The notes: generated by a model not told the origin, from the letters alone. 64,000 nt of DNA from Actinacidiphila alni (GCF_900112845.1 NZ_FONG01000029.1:1-64000), one strand, 5' to 3'; positions 33,566 through 42,824 are shown, counted from the first letter of the stretch. Translations and numbers: made by a program.

Positions 33566-34669
33566 TTGACCCCAGCAGACAGGCAGCCAGATACCGGTTC
33601 CAGCCGTGCGCCCGACCCCTCGCGGAAGAGCGGTCTTCTCGCCGAACTGCGGGACGCCGTCACCCCGCGCGCCGTCCTGGTCATGTTCGGCGTCCTGCTG
33701 CTCCAACTCGGCTTCGCCCTGTCCTACATGGGCGCCTTCCACTCGCCCAAGCCGCACCGCGTACCGGTCGTCGTGGCCGCCCCACGGGCCGCCGCCGCGC
33801 CGGCGGTGGCCCGGCTCAACGCCCTGCCCGGCGAACCGGTGCACGCCACCGCCGTGGCCGACCGCGCCGAGGCCACCAGGAAGCTGCTCCAGCGCCGTAC
33901 GGACGCCGCCGTCATCGTCGATCCGCGCGGCACCACGGACACCGTGCTGGTCGCCTCGGCCGGCGGCCCCTCGGCGGCGGACGCCGCCACCAAGGTCTTC
34001 CAGGTCGCGGGCCAGGCCCAGCACCGCCAGGTCGTCGTCCGCGACATCCGCCCGCCGGCGAAGGGCGACTCGCGGGGCCTGTCCTCCTTCTACCTCGTCC
34101 TGAGCTGGACGATCGGCGGCTACCTCGCCTCGTCGGCGCTGAACATGGCGGCGGGATCCGCGCGGCCCACGCTGCGCCGCGTGCTGGTGCGGCTGGCGGC
34201 GATGGTCCCGTACGCGTTCGTCTCGGGCATCGGCGGCGCCGTGATCGTCGGCCCGGTCCTCGATTGCCTGCCCGGCGCCTTCTGGGAACTCGTCGGCATC
34301 GGCACCCTGATCGTGTTCGCGGCGGGCGCGGTCGGCGTCGCCCTGCAGTCACTTGCCGGCACCATCGGCCTCGGCCTGACCGTGCTGATCTTCACCGTCC
34401 TCGGCAATCCCAGCTCCGGCGGCGTCTACCCGGCCGCCCTCCTCCCGCCGTTCTGGCGGGCCATCGGCCAGGCACTGCCACCGGGCGCCGGCACCACCGT
34501 CGTCCGCAACACCGTCTACTTCGACGGCCACAACACCACAGGACCGCTGTGGGTGCTGGCCGCCTGGGCCTTCGGCGGTATCGCGGTGGCGGTCGCGTCC
34601 GCGGCGCTGCGCGGCCGACGGCAGGCGGGCACGGCGCCCGGTACGGCGCCCGCCACCGCGACGGCCTGA
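33566..34669 (+). CDS. ABC-2/YhgE-like membrane protein, function unknown
   Basis: This 367-residue protein has one N-terminal helix (AVLVMFGVLLLQLGFALSYMG), an extracytoplasmic domain of about 130 residues, then a block of five or six helices (SSFYLVLSWTIGGYLASSAL to WVLAAWAFGGIAVAVASAAL). This is the layout of ABC-2-type permeases and YhgE/Pip-like proteins. No ATPase partner is adjacent. TTG 33566 has GGAGAG upstream but the spacing is long, so the start is uncertain. Export is possible. Confidence 0.65.
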   Translation: MTPADRQPDTGSSRAPDPSRKSGLLAELRDAVTPRAVLVMFGVLLLQLGFALSYMGAFHSPKPHRVPVVVAAPRAAAAPAVARLNALPGEPVHATAVADRAEATRKLLQRRTDAAVIVDPRGTTDTVLVASAGGPSAADAATKVFQVAGQAQHRQVVVRDIRPPAKGDSRGLSSFYLVLSWTIGGYLASSALNMAAGSARPTLRRVLVRLAAMVPYAFVSGIGGAVIVGPVLDCLPGAFWELVGIGTLIVFAAGAVGVALQSLAGTIGLGLTVLIFTVLGNPSSGGVYPAALLPPFWRAIGQALPPGAGTTVVRNTVYFDGHNTTGPLWVLAAWAFGGIAVAVASAALRGRRQAGTAPGTAPATATA

Positions 34670-34840
34670 GGCGCGCGCCCCACCGGATCCGGCACGCGCC
34701 CATGTACCGTTCCAGTACGGCCGGTTCGGGGTCGCCCGGAGTGCCCGGAAGCACGCGCGCGAAAGCCACCCCGCCCGTCGTCACAGCGGGGCAATCACCG
34801 CAAAGTCGCCCACGGAACTAGTACGTTTTATCGATGCTTG

Positions 34841-34852
34841 GTCCAATCCATT
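34841..34852 (+). promoter_or_regulatory. DasR-like (GntR) box overlapping the GH26 promoter
   Basis: TGGTCCAATCCA lies immediately upstream of and overlapping the -35 hexamer. It matches 9 of 12 positions of the symmetric TGGTCTAGACCA found upstream of streptomycete chitin-regulon genes. The central changes weaken it, so it may bind another GntR-type or unrelated regulator. The position would block RNA polymerase. Confidence 0.35.
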
Positions 34853-34879
34853 GACACCGCTCAAGGCGAGTCCTAGCTT
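34851..34879 (+). promoter_or_regulatory. Housekeeping-type promoter of the GH26/GH30 operon
   Basis: A perfect -35 TTGACA (34851-34856) is followed after 17 bp by TAGCTT (34874-34879). This is the best consensus promoter in the window. It lies about 125 bases before the first GH26 start. Confidence 0.7.
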
Positions 34880-35004
34880 CCAGGCGTCGGTCCGGCCTGT
34901 GCGTCGCGGCACGACAGCGATGTCAGCGCAGCGCGACCGCCAGGCGTGGCACCGCGCTGCCTGCAACGTTCCACCTCCGGTTGCCCCGCAGGAGAGGACT
35001 CCCC

Positions 35005-36450
35005 TTGAGACCGAAGATCTTCCGCCGCCGAACGGCCGCCCTGCTGGCGGCGCTGCCGCTCGCCGCGGCGGCATGGCTGGCGACCTCGCCGTCCCAGGCG
35101 TCCGCGACCGGCGCTTCGACGCCGGCCGCGGTCGTCGACTATCTGCACCAGATCAGCGGCAATCACGTCATCAGCGGCGTGCACAACAAGGAACCGCTGA
35201 GCAACCCGTCGCAGTACACCGCGCAGGCCCACTCGATCACCGGCAAGTGGCCGGGCCTGTGGGGCGGTGAACTCGGCTTCACCGCCGCCGACATCGCGAA
35301 CCGCCAGACGATGATCAATCAGGCGAAGACCGAGTGGGCCAACGGCTCGCTGGTCAATCTGACCTGGCACATGTGCCGGCCCGACGTCGCGACCTGCTCG
35401 TTCGAGAACGGCGGCATCAACGGCAGCAAGCTGTCGGACCCCGAGTGGAGCCAGCTGATCACCAACGGCAGCTCGCTCAACAACGCCTACAAGGCCAAGC
35501 TCGACACCGCCGTCCCGTACTTCCAGCAGCTGAAGGACGCCGGCATTCCCGTGCTGTTCCGGCCGCTGCACGAGATGAACGAGGGCTGGGCGTGGTGGGG
35601 CGGCCGTCCCGGCGCCAACGGCAGCGCCAAGCTGTTCCAGATCACCCACGACTACCTGGTCTCCAAGGGCCTGACCAACATCATCTGGGTGTGGAACGTC
35701 AAGGACACCGACCAGAACGGCGGTTCGTCCGGTGTGTCGAGCTTCTACCCCGGCGACAACTACGTGGACGTCGCCAGCCTCGACCCCTGGGTGAAGGGCT
35801 TCCCCTCGACGGACTGGTACCAGGCGCTCCTCAACACCGCGCACGGCAAGCCCGTTTCGCTCGCCGAGGTCGGTACGGTGCCGACGCCGTCGCAGCTCGC
35901 CGCCCAGCCGCAGTGGGCCTGGTTCATGATCTGGTCGGACTACCTGACCTCGGCCAACTCCACCTCCGGCCTCCAGGCCACCTTCAACTCCTCCCGGGTG
36001 CTCAACCAGGGCCAGATCACCCTCCCCGGCGGAGGCACCACCACACCGCCGCCCGGTGGTGGTACCGGCACCGGTCCGATCACGGGTGTGGGTGGCAAGT
36101 GTGTGGATGTGGCGGGGTCGGCGACGGCGAACGGTACGGCGGTTCAGCTCTACGACTGCAACGGCACCGGCGCGCAGTCGTGGACGGTGGGCAGTGACGG
36201 CACGGTCAAGGCGCTGGGCAAGTGTCTGGACGTGACCGGTCAGGGGACGGCGAACGGTACGAAGCTCCAGTTGTGGGACTGCAACGGTTCCGGGGCCCAG
36301 CAGTGGGTGGCCGAATCGGACGGGCATCTGAAGAACCCGCAGTCCGGCCGCTACCTGGACGTGCCCGGTGGCAACACCGCCAACGGCACCCGGTTGCAGA
36401 TCTGGGACCGCAACACCAACGCCTGGCAGACCTGGCACCTCCCCACCTGA
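35005..36450 (+). CDS. Secreted GH26 endo-beta-mannanase-like enzyme with CBM13
   Basis: This 481-residue exoenzyme starts at TTG 35005, with GGAGAGG seven bases upstream. A Sec signal (TAALLAALPLAAAAWLA, cleavage near SQASA) leads into the GH26 barrel (about 40-340). The acid/base Glu190 is in RPLHEMNEGWAWWGGR and the nucleophile Glu288 in SLAEVGTVP. A Gly/Thr/Pro linker (about 341-356) joins a CBM13 beta-trefoil (357-481) with repeated QxW-type blocks. Expected activity is endo-cleavage of beta-1,4-mannan; other GH26 activities (beta-1,3-xylanase, lichenase) cannot be excluded. It is first in a same-strand run with GH26b and GH30. Confidence 0.9.
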   Translation: MRPKIFRRRTAALLAALPLAAAAWLATSPSQASATGASTPAAVVDYLHQISGNHVISGVHNKEPLSNPSQYTAQAHSITGKWPGLWGGELGFTAADIANRQTMINQAKTEWANGSLVNLTWHMCRPDVATCSFENGGINGSKLSDPEWSQLITNGSSLNNAYKAKLDTAVPYFQQLKDAGIPVLFRPLHEMNEGWAWWGGRPGANGSAKLFQITHDYLVSKGLTNIIWVWNVKDTDQNGGSSGVSSFYPGDNYVDVASLDPWVKGFPSTDWYQALLNTAHGKPVSLAEVGTVPTPSQLAAQPQWAWFMIWSDYLTSANSTSGLQATFNSSRVLNQGQITLPGGGTTTPPPGGGTGTGPITGVGGKCVDVAGSATANGTAVQLYDCNGTGAQSWTVGSDGTVKALGKCLDVTGQGTANGTKLQLWDCNGSGAQQWVAESDGHLKNPQSGRYLDVPGGNTANGTRLQIWDRNTNAWQTWHLPT

Positions 36451-36509
36451 CGCGGCCTCACATCCGGCCGCCGCACGCAGACGTCATCCCCTCACGAAAG
36501 GGCACCCCC

Positions 36510-37976
36510 ATGTCCGTACGCACCAGAACGCGGGCGATCGTCGCCGGCGCGTCGGCCGCCGCCGTCGCGGGCGTCGCGCTCACCCTCACCGGCGGAGGCA
36601 CCGCCTCAGCGGCGCCTCCCGCGGCCTCCGGCGTCACCAAGGCCGACGAGATCGCGTACCTCAAGAGCCTGACCGGCAATCACGTGCTCTCCGGCCAGCA
36701 GGGCGGCGCCAACAGCAATCCGGCGCAATGGATCAACAAGGTCCACGACATCACGGGGGAGTACCCCGCCCTGTGGAACGGTGACTTCGGCTTCAGCCAG
36801 AACGACATCGACAACCGCCAGACCGTCATCAACGAAGCCAAGAGCGAGTGGGCCAACGGCGCGATACCCGGCCTGATGATGCACGCGTGCCGCCCCGATG
36901 TGGCGACCTGCGACTTCCAGGGCGGCTCGAACCCCGTCAACGGCAGCAAGATGTCGGACAGCGAATGGCAGCAGGTCATCACCGACGGCACCACGCTCAA
37001 CACCGACTACAAGCGCAAGCTCGACCAATTCGTACCGTATTTCCAGCAGTTGAAGAGCGCGGGCATCCCGGTGCTGTTCCGGCCGCTGCACGAGATGAAC
37101 GACGGCTGGGCCTGGTGGGGCGGCCGTTCCGGGCCGAACGGCAGCGCGCGGCTGTTCCAGATCACCCACGACTACCTGGAGTCCAAGGGCCTGGACAACA
37201 TCATCTGGGTCTGGGCGCTCAAGGACCAGCAAGGCGCCGCCTCGCAGGCGAGCAGCTACTACCCGGGCGACGCCTACGTGGACGTCGTCGGCCTGGACGT
37301 GTGGTGGCAGAAATTCCCCGCCACCGACTGGTACAACGCGCTGTCGAACATCGCCGGCAGCAAGAAGCCGATGGCCCTGGCGGAGGTCGGCAGCGTCCCG
37401 CAGCCCTCCCAGCTCGCGCAGCAGCCCAAGTGGGTCTACTGGAACGTCTGGCTGGACTACCTGACCAACCCCTCGTACAACACCAACGACCAGGTCAAGA
37501 ACGGCTACTACGACTCCCGCACGCTCAACCGCGGTGAGGTGCACATCCCGACCGGCAACCCGCCCACCTCACCGCCGCCCGGTGGTGGTACCGGCACCGG
37601 TCCGATCACGGGTGTGGGCGGCAAGTGTGTGGATGTGGCGGGGTCGGCGACGGCGAACGGTACGGCCGTGCAGCTCTACGACTGCAACGGCACCAACGCC
37701 CAGTCCTGGACGGTGGGCAGTGACGGCACGGTCAAGGCGCTCGGCAAGTGCCTGGACGTGACCGGTCAGGGCACAGCGAACGGTACGAAGCTCCAGCTGT
37801 GGGACTGCAACGGTTCCGGGGCCCAGCAGTGGGTGGCCGAATCGGACGGGCATCTGAAGAACCCGCAGTCCGGCCGCTATCTCGATGTCCCCGGTGGCAA
37901 CACCGCCAACGGCACCCGGTTGCAGATCTGGGACCGCAACACCAACGCCTGGCAGACCTGGCACCTCCCCACCTGA
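36510..37976 (+). CDS. Second secreted GH26 enzyme with CBM13
   Basis: This 488-residue paralogue of the preceding gene has a Sec signal (AIVAGASAAAVAGVALTL), a GH26 domain with acid/base Glu195 (RPLHEMNDGWAWWGGR) and nucleophile Glu292 (ALAEVGSVP), a Pro/Gly linker and a CBM13 module. The catalytic domains are clearly diverged, including a different C-terminal segment, but the CBM13 modules differ by only one residue (GTNAQ here, GTGAQ in the first). ATG 36510 has AAAGGG upstream. The gap to the first gene is only 59 bp, so co-transcription is likely. The pair probably differ in mannan fine specificity. Confidence 0.9.
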   Translation: MSVRTRTRAIVAGASAAAVAGVALTLTGGGTASAAPPAASGVTKADEIAYLKSLTGNHVLSGQQGGANSNPAQWINKVHDITGEYPALWNGDFGFSQNDIDNRQTVINEAKSEWANGAIPGLMMHACRPDVATCDFQGGSNPVNGSKMSDSEWQQVITDGTTLNTDYKRKLDQFVPYFQQLKSAGIPVLFRPLHEMNDGWAWWGGRSGPNGSARLFQITHDYLESKGLDNIIWVWALKDQQGAASQASSYYPGDAYVDVVGLDVWWQKFPATDWYNALSNIAGSKKPMALAEVGSVPQPSQLAQQPKWVYWNVWLDYLTNPSYNTNDQVKNGYYDSRTLNRGEVHIPTGNPPTSPPPGGGTGTGPITGVGGKCVDVAGSATANGTAVQLYDCNGTNAQSWTVGSDGTVKALGKCLDVTGQGTANGTKLQLWDCNGSGAQQWVAESDGHLKNPQSGRYLDVPGGNTANGTRLQIWDRNTNAWQTWHLPT

Positions 37977-38102
37977 CAGGGCGTCATATCCCGTCATCGC
38001 AGCACCTGATCGCACATCCCTCGGGGCCGTCCGACCGCCACCCACGGACGGCCCCGTCACATGCGCGACGCACCGTCACGCCCCCTCGATCCCAGGAGCG
38101 AC

Positions 38103-39596
38103 ATGAGGCATCCCACCCGTACCGCCCTGCGCCGCCGTACGGCAGCGCTCGCCGCCGGCTGCGCCCTGCTCACCGCACTGGTCACCACGCAGCTCGGCGC
38201 CTCGCCCGCGTCCGCCGCCGCCCCCGCGGACGTACGCCAGTGGGTGACCGACGCGCACACCACCGGCGCCCAACTGGCCGCCCCGGGCGCCGTCACCACC
38301 ACCACGGCCGCCGCCGACACCACCGTGCACGTCGATCCCGCCCTCGGCTTCCAGAAGATCACCGGATACGGCGCCTCCATCACCGACTCCTCGGCGGCCG
38401 TGCTTTACCGCCTCGACAAGAAGTACCGCGACGCCCTGATGCGCGACCTGTTCGACCCGCACAGCGGCAACGGCTTCGGGATGCTCCGCCAGCCCATCGG
38501 CGCCTCGGACTTCGCGACCTCCGACTACAGCTTCGACGACATCCCCGCGGGCACGACCGACTACGCCCTCAAGCACTTCTCGATCGCTCACGACAAGCCG
38601 CAGATCCTGCCACTGCTGCGGCAGGCGAAGGCCCTCAACCCGCGGCTGCGGATCGTCGCGAGCCCATGGAGCCCGCCCGCCTGGATGAAGACCGGCGGCT
38701 CGATGATCGACGGCAAACTCATCGACGACCCGCGCGTCTACGACGCCTACGCCCGCTACCTGGTGAAATTCGTCCAGGCGTACGCGGCGGCCGGTGTCCC
38801 GGTCGACTACCTCACCGTCCAGAACGAACCGCAGGCACTGCTGCGCACCGACTACCCGGGCACCGACCTCCCCGTCGCCCAGGAGGCCAAGGTCATCGAG
38901 CGGCTCGGCCCGGCGCTGAAGGCCGCGGGCCTGCGCACCAAGATCCTCGGCTTCGACCACAACTGGGCCGAGCACCCCTTCGACGTCCAGTCGCACGTCG
39001 ACGCCGGCGAGGACCCGGAACTCGACTACCCCTTCGACCTGTTGAACTCGCCCGCCGCCAAGTGGATCTCCGGCACCGCCTACCACTGCTACTACGGCGA
39101 CCCGAGCGCCCAGACCTCGCTCAAGGCGTCCTTCCCCGGCAAGGACATCTTCGAGACCGAGTGCAGCGGCGGAGGCGTCACCCGCACCATCGGCGCGATG
39201 AACAACTGGGCCCGCAGCATGATCTTCTGGAATCTCGCGCTGGACGAGAACCACGGCCCGCACACCGGCGGCTGCACCGGCTGCGACGGCACCGTGAACA
39301 TCGACTCCACCACCGGCGCCGTCACGTACACCGCCAACTACTACACGCTCGCGCACTTCTCCCGCTTCGTCCGGCCCGGCGCCACCCGGATCGCGGCGAG
39401 CGTCGCCGCCACCGAGGGCGACCCGGCCCCGCTCCAGGCCACGGCCTTCCGCAATCCCGACGGCGGCACCGCGCTCGTCGTGTACAACCCGAGCGGCACG
39501 GCGGCCCACACCACGACCATCGCCGCCCCCGGCGTCCGGCTGACCACCACCGTCGCCCCCGGCGCGACCGCCACCTACACCTGGGGCCGCCGCTGA
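38103..39596 (+). CDS. Secreted GH30 beta-glycosidase (endo-beta-1,6-glucanase-like)
   Basis: This 497-residue exoenzyme has a Sec signal (RRTAALAAGCALLTALVTTQL, cleavage near PASAA), a GH30 barrel opening with FQKITGYGASITDSSAA, acid/base Glu242 in TVQNEPQ, and nucleophile Glu353 in FETECSGG. A C-terminal beta-sandwich (ATRIAASVAATEG to the end) completes the usual GH30 layout. Actinobacterial relatives are annotated as glucosylceramidase or glucan endo-1,6-beta-glucosidase; the latter would fit fungal wall degradation. ATG 38103 has CAGGAG upstream. It is the third gene of the GH26 run and has no CBM13. Confidence 0.88.
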   Translation: MRHPTRTALRRRTAALAAGCALLTALVTTQLGASPASAAAPADVRQWVTDAHTTGAQLAAPGAVTTTTAAADTTVHVDPALGFQKITGYGASITDSSAAVLYRLDKKYRDALMRDLFDPHSGNGFGMLRQPIGASDFATSDYSFDDIPAGTTDYALKHFSIAHDKPQILPLLRQAKALNPRLRIVASPWSPPAWMKTGGSMIDGKLIDDPRVYDAYARYLVKFVQAYAAAGVPVDYLTVQNEPQALLRTDYPGTDLPVAQEAKVIERLGPALKAAGLRTKILGFDHNWAEHPFDVQSHVDAGEDPELDYPFDLLNSPAAKWISGTAYHCYYGDPSAQTSLKASFPGKDIFETECSGGGVTRTIGAMNNWARSMIFWNLALDENHGPHTGGCTGCDGTVNIDSTTGAVTYTANYYTLAHFSRFVRPGATRIAASVAATEGDPAPLQATAFRNPDGGTALVVYNPSGTAAHTTTIAAPGVRLTTTVAPGATATYTWGRR

Positions 39597-39759
39597 TCGC
39601 CACCGACCGGGGCGCGGGCACTGCGCGCACACGTCGGATGACCCGACGGGCCGGTCCGGGGTTCGACTCCGGACCGGCCCGACCAGCGCCGATGTCCGGA
39701 CGCCGCAGGAAGCGGGCCGCGTTCGCGCGAGCCCGCAATCTCCGGTCGCTGCACGCTTA

Positions 39760-39808
39760 TTGACGGTGGGTACCCACGATGATTCACTGCGTCCCTGAGA
39801 GCGCTCTC
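39760..39808 (+). promoter_or_regulatory. Regulatory region with two perfect palindromes before the beta-helix gene
   Basis: A TTGACG box (39760-39765) is followed directly by the perfect palindrome GTGGGTACCCAC (39766-39777) and then GAGAGCGCTCTC (39797-39808). The second has the GCGC centre of LacI/CebR-type operators and is identical to the site at 55838-55849. The -10 box is unclear; TTCACT at 39783-39788 is the best candidate. Confidence 0.6.
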
Positions 39809-39862
39809 TAGTGGCTGAGATCCAGCCGCGGCCCGCCCCGTCCATCTCGTCCAGGGAGAGCT

Positions 39863-41704
39863 GTGTCCGTCAACCCCACTCGCCGTACCATGCTCCGCGG
39901 CGGCGCCGCTGTCGCCGCCGCGGTCCCGCTGGTCGGCGGCATCACCGCAGGAACGGCGTTCGCGTCGTCGCCCGCCTCCGCGTCCCACGGCCACGGAAAC
40001 GATTACGGCCACGGTCACGGCCATGGCGGCGCCGACCTCGGCGCCAACGTCCTGGTCTTCGACCCCTCCATGGGCGACGCCGCGATCCAGGCCGCGGTCG
40101 ACGCGGTGTTCGCCACCCAGGAGTCCAACCAGTTCGGCGACGAGCGCTACGCTCTCGCCTTCCGGCCCGGCACGTACAACGTCGACATCAACGTCGGCTT
40201 CTACACGCATGTGCTCGGCCTCGGCGAGAGCCCGGACGACGTCGTGATCAACGGACATGTCACCGTCGACGCGCAGTGGTTCGACGGCAACGGCACCCAG
40301 GACTTCTGGCGCGCCGCCGAGAACCTGACGATCGCCCCGCCGGACGGCCTCAACCGCTGGGCCGTCGCCCAGGCCGGCCCGATGCGCCGGGTCCACATCA
40401 AGGGCAACATCACCCTGTGGCCCAGCCCGCCCGGCAACCAGTGGTCCAGCGGCGGCTTCCTGGCCGACAGCCTCGTCGACGGCTACGTCGAGTCCGGCTC
40501 GCAGCAGCAGTGGCTGACCCGCAACTCCACCATGGGCAGCTGGAACGGCTCCAACTGGAACATGGTGTTCGTCGGCGTCCAGGGCGCGCCCGCCCAGACC
40601 TTCCCGACCCCGCCCTTCACCACCGTCGACCGCACCCCCGTGGTCCGCGAGAAGCCGTTCCTGACCGTCGACCGGCACGGCGACTACCAGGTCTTCGTGC
40701 CCGCCCTGCGCCGCAACTCCACCGGCACCACCTGGGCGCACGGCCGCGCCGCAGGCCACAGCATCGCGCTGTCGAAGTGCTTCGTGGCCCGCCCCGGCGA
40801 CTCCGCCACCGAGATCAACCGCGCGCTGAGCCGCGGACAGCACCTGCTGTTTACGCCCGGCATCTACAACCTGTCCTCGACCATCCGGGTCACCCGCCCC
40901 GGCACCGTGGTGCTCGGCCTGGGCTACACCACGCTGCGCTCCACGCACGGCAACACCCTGATCGACGTGGCCGACGTCGACGGTGTCACCGTCGCGGGCG
41001 TGCTCGTCGAGGCCGCGTCCAAGCACACCCCGGTGCTGGTCCAGATCGGCGACGGCTGCGGCAGGCGCCGCCACGCCTCCGACCCGACCGTGCTCTTCGA
41101 CGTCTTCGCCCGGATCGGCGGCGCCATCGCGGGCGGCGCGGGCGTCAGCCTGCGGATCGACAGCAATGACGTCATCTGCGACCACCTGTGGCTGTGGCGC
41201 GCCGACCACGGCCTGGACAACACCGTCGGCTGGGCGGTCAACCCCGCCGACACCGGCATCCTCGTCAACGGCGACCACGTCACCACCTACGGCCTGTTCG
41301 TCGAGCACTACCAGAAGTACGAAGTGCTGTGGAATGGCGACCACGGCAGCACCTACTTCTTCCAGAACGAGCACCCGTACGACGTGCCCACGCAGACCGC
41401 CTGGGTGCACGGTGCCACCAAGGGTTACGCCGCCTACAAGGTCGCCGACTCCGTCCGCGAGCACCATGCCTGGGGCCTGGGCAGCTACTGCTTCTTCAAC
41501 CTCGAGGCCGACATCTACACCGACCGCGCCTACGAGGTCCCCGACCGGCCCGGTGTCGTCTTCACCGACCTGATGACCGTCTGCCTCAACGGCGCGGGCG
41601 GCGGCGGCATCCTGCACGCCATCAACAACGCGGGCGACCCCGTGCAGAACGGCTTCGGCACGTACTTCATGAAGTCCTACAGCAACGGCCGAGCGGTCGT
41701 CTGA
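39863..41704 (+). CDS. Tat-exported right-handed beta-helix protein, probably carbohydrate-active
   Basis: This 613-residue protein has a Tat signal (RRTMLRGGAAVAAAVPLVGG) and then a His/Gly-rich stretch (SHGHGNDYGHGHGHGG, about 41-56). Two blocks resemble parallel beta-helix polysaccharide enzymes: NVLVFDPSMGDAAIQAAVDA and, later, SATEINRALSRGQHLLFTPG. These are the typical entries to pectate-lyase-like helices, and two such halves recall GH55 exo-beta-1,3-glucanases. Relatives carry uninformative names (coagulation factor 5/8 type, adenylyl cyclase). No catalytic residue is assigned. GTG 39863 has GGGAG upstream. The operator matches that of the GH31 gene. Confidence 0.7.
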   Translation: MSVNPTRRTMLRGGAAVAAAVPLVGGITAGTAFASSPASASHGHGNDYGHGHGHGGADLGANVLVFDPSMGDAAIQAAVDAVFATQESNQFGDERYALAFRPGTYNVDINVGFYTHVLGLGESPDDVVINGHVTVDAQWFDGNGTQDFWRAAENLTIAPPDGLNRWAVAQAGPMRRVHIKGNITLWPSPPGNQWSSGGFLADSLVDGYVESGSQQQWLTRNSTMGSWNGSNWNMVFVGVQGAPAQTFPTPPFTTVDRTPVVREKPFLTVDRHGDYQVFVPALRRNSTGTTWAHGRAAGHSIALSKCFVARPGDSATEINRALSRGQHLLFTPGIYNLSSTIRVTRPGTVVLGLGYTTLRSTHGNTLIDVADVDGVTVAGVLVEAASKHTPVLVQIGDGCGRRRHASDPTVLFDVFARIGGAIAGGAGVSLRIDSNDVICDHLWLWRADHGLDNTVGWAVNPADTGILVNGDHVTTYGLFVEHYQKYEVLWNGDHGSTYFFQNEHPYDVPTQTAWVHGATKGYAAYKVADSVREHHAWGLGSYCFFNLEADIYTDRAYEVPDRPGVVFTDLMTVCLNGAGGGGILHAINNAGDPVQNGFGTYFMKSYSNGRAVV

Positions 41705-41728
41705 CCCCGCACCACTTCCCCGCACACC

Positions 41729-41760
41729 GGTCGGGCGGACCCCATACGGTCCGCCCGACC
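41729..41760. terminator. Bidirectional hairpin terminator
   Basis: A perfect 13-bp stem (GGTCGGGCGGACC at 41729-41741, complement at 41748-41760) with a six-base loop lies between the convergent beta-helix and YdcF-family genes. Confidence 0.78.
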
Positions 41761-41822
41761 CGCGCGTCCGCGAGGAGTTCCTGGAACCGGCCGGCGGCGG
41801 CCACTTCGCCGCCGCCGACCGC

Positions 41823-42824
41823 TCAGCCCAGCAGCCAGATGAAGCCGCCGCCGACGAAGACCAGCAGGCAGATCCCGAGATTGGTGCGCCGGTAGGTCGC
41901 GAAGAGCGCGACGAATTCGCGGATCACCGCGCTCGGCAGGAAGTACGCGGCGGTCGGCGACCCCACCACATGGCCGCGCACACCGGCCCTGCGGGCGGTC
42001 ACCGCGGCGCGGAAGGCGTGGTAATTGTTCGTCACGATCACGCACCGGTAGTCCGGTTTGGCCTTCACCATGATCGTCCTGCTGAATTCGATGTTCTCCT
42101 CGGTCGCCCTCGACCGGTCTTCCCGCTCAATCAGGTCCGCGGGGAAACCGCGCCCGATCAGATAGTCGGCCATCGCGTGGGACTCGGGCAGGTCCTCGTC
42201 CGGCCCCTGGCCGCCGGAGGTGATGAGCACCGGCCGTCTGCCGCGCCGCGACAGCCTGCCGTGGACGGCGTGGGCCCGGTCCAGCCGGCTCGCCAGCAGC
42301 GGCGGCACCTTCGACCCGCCGATCAGGCCGGAGCCGAGGACCACCACGAAGTCCGCCCTGCGCCGCAGGGCCAGCCGCCCGTACAGGAAGGCGTAGACCA
42401 CGAAGCAGAGGAAGAGGAAGCCCACGTAGCCGGCCAGCGCGAGGGCCGTCGCGGTCACCGCCACCAGCACGCGGCTCTGCAGCACGACCGTGGCGATCAG
42501 CAGTCCCAGCAGCGCCACCAGCGCCAGCCCCGCCAGCAGGGACAGGAGATTGGCCGGACTCCTGCCTTCCTTGCGCACCATGACCAGGCCGTTGGAGATC
42601 AGGAACCACGCCAGGGTCACGATGCCGAGCGCCACCAGCACCACCAGCGCGACACCGAGGTCCCTGGCCAGGACCGGGTGCCGGTCGCGGAGTTCGAAGA
42701 TCCAGGCACCGAAGGCGAACAGGCCCGTCAGCCCGAGCAGTACGGCATTGCCGAAACGGCGGCGGTCGCGCAGCACACCGACACAGAAAAGGAAGAAGCA
42801 CAACAGCGCCGGGGCGTAGACCAT
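41823..42824 (-). CDS. YdcF-family (DUF218) membrane protein
   Basis: This 333-residue protein has about five N-terminal helices (VYAPALLCFFLFCVGVL through LAGYVGFLFLCFVVYAFL), then a cytoplasmic DUF218/YdcF domain: FVVVLGSGLIGG, PVLITSGGQGPDEDLPES, RSRATEENIEFS, CVIVTNNYHAFRA. A final helix lies at the C-terminus. SanA/YdcF-like proteins are linked to envelope integrity and may bind nucleotides; the reaction is unknown. ATG 42824 is preceded by TACGAT with a six-base gap, a leaderless start. Confidence 0.83.
   Translation of the reverse strand: MVYAPALLCFFLFCVGVLRDRRRFGNAVLLGLTGLFAFGAWIFELRDRHPVLARDLGVALVVLVALGIVTLAWFLISNGLVMVRKEGRSPANLLSLLAGLALVALLGLLIATVVLQSRVLVAVTATALALAGYVGFLFLCFVVYAFLYGRLALRRRADFVVVLGSGLIGGSKVPPLLASRLDRAHAVHGRLSRRGRRPVLITSGGQGPDEDLPESHAMADYLIGRGFPADLIEREDRSRATEENIEFSRTIMVKAKPDYRCVIVTNNYHAFRAAVTARRAGVRGHVVGSPTAAYFLPSAVIREFVALFATYRRTNLGICLLVFVGGGFIWLLG

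Larger units (their letters stand above)
34670..35004. other. Intergenic region before the GH26 operon
   Basis: This 335-base gap has no gene. A weak hairpin (arms GGCGCG 34670-34675 and CGCGCC 34695-34700, enclosing CCGGATCCGG) may end the upstream gene. The right half is AT-richer and holds the promoter and a DasR-like box listed separately. Confidence 0.45.

Noticed and set aside
36047..37976. The repeated 400-bp CBM13 segment as a mobile element
   Set aside because: It has no inverted ends or target duplication, and both copies lie in frame at the same place in paralogous genes.
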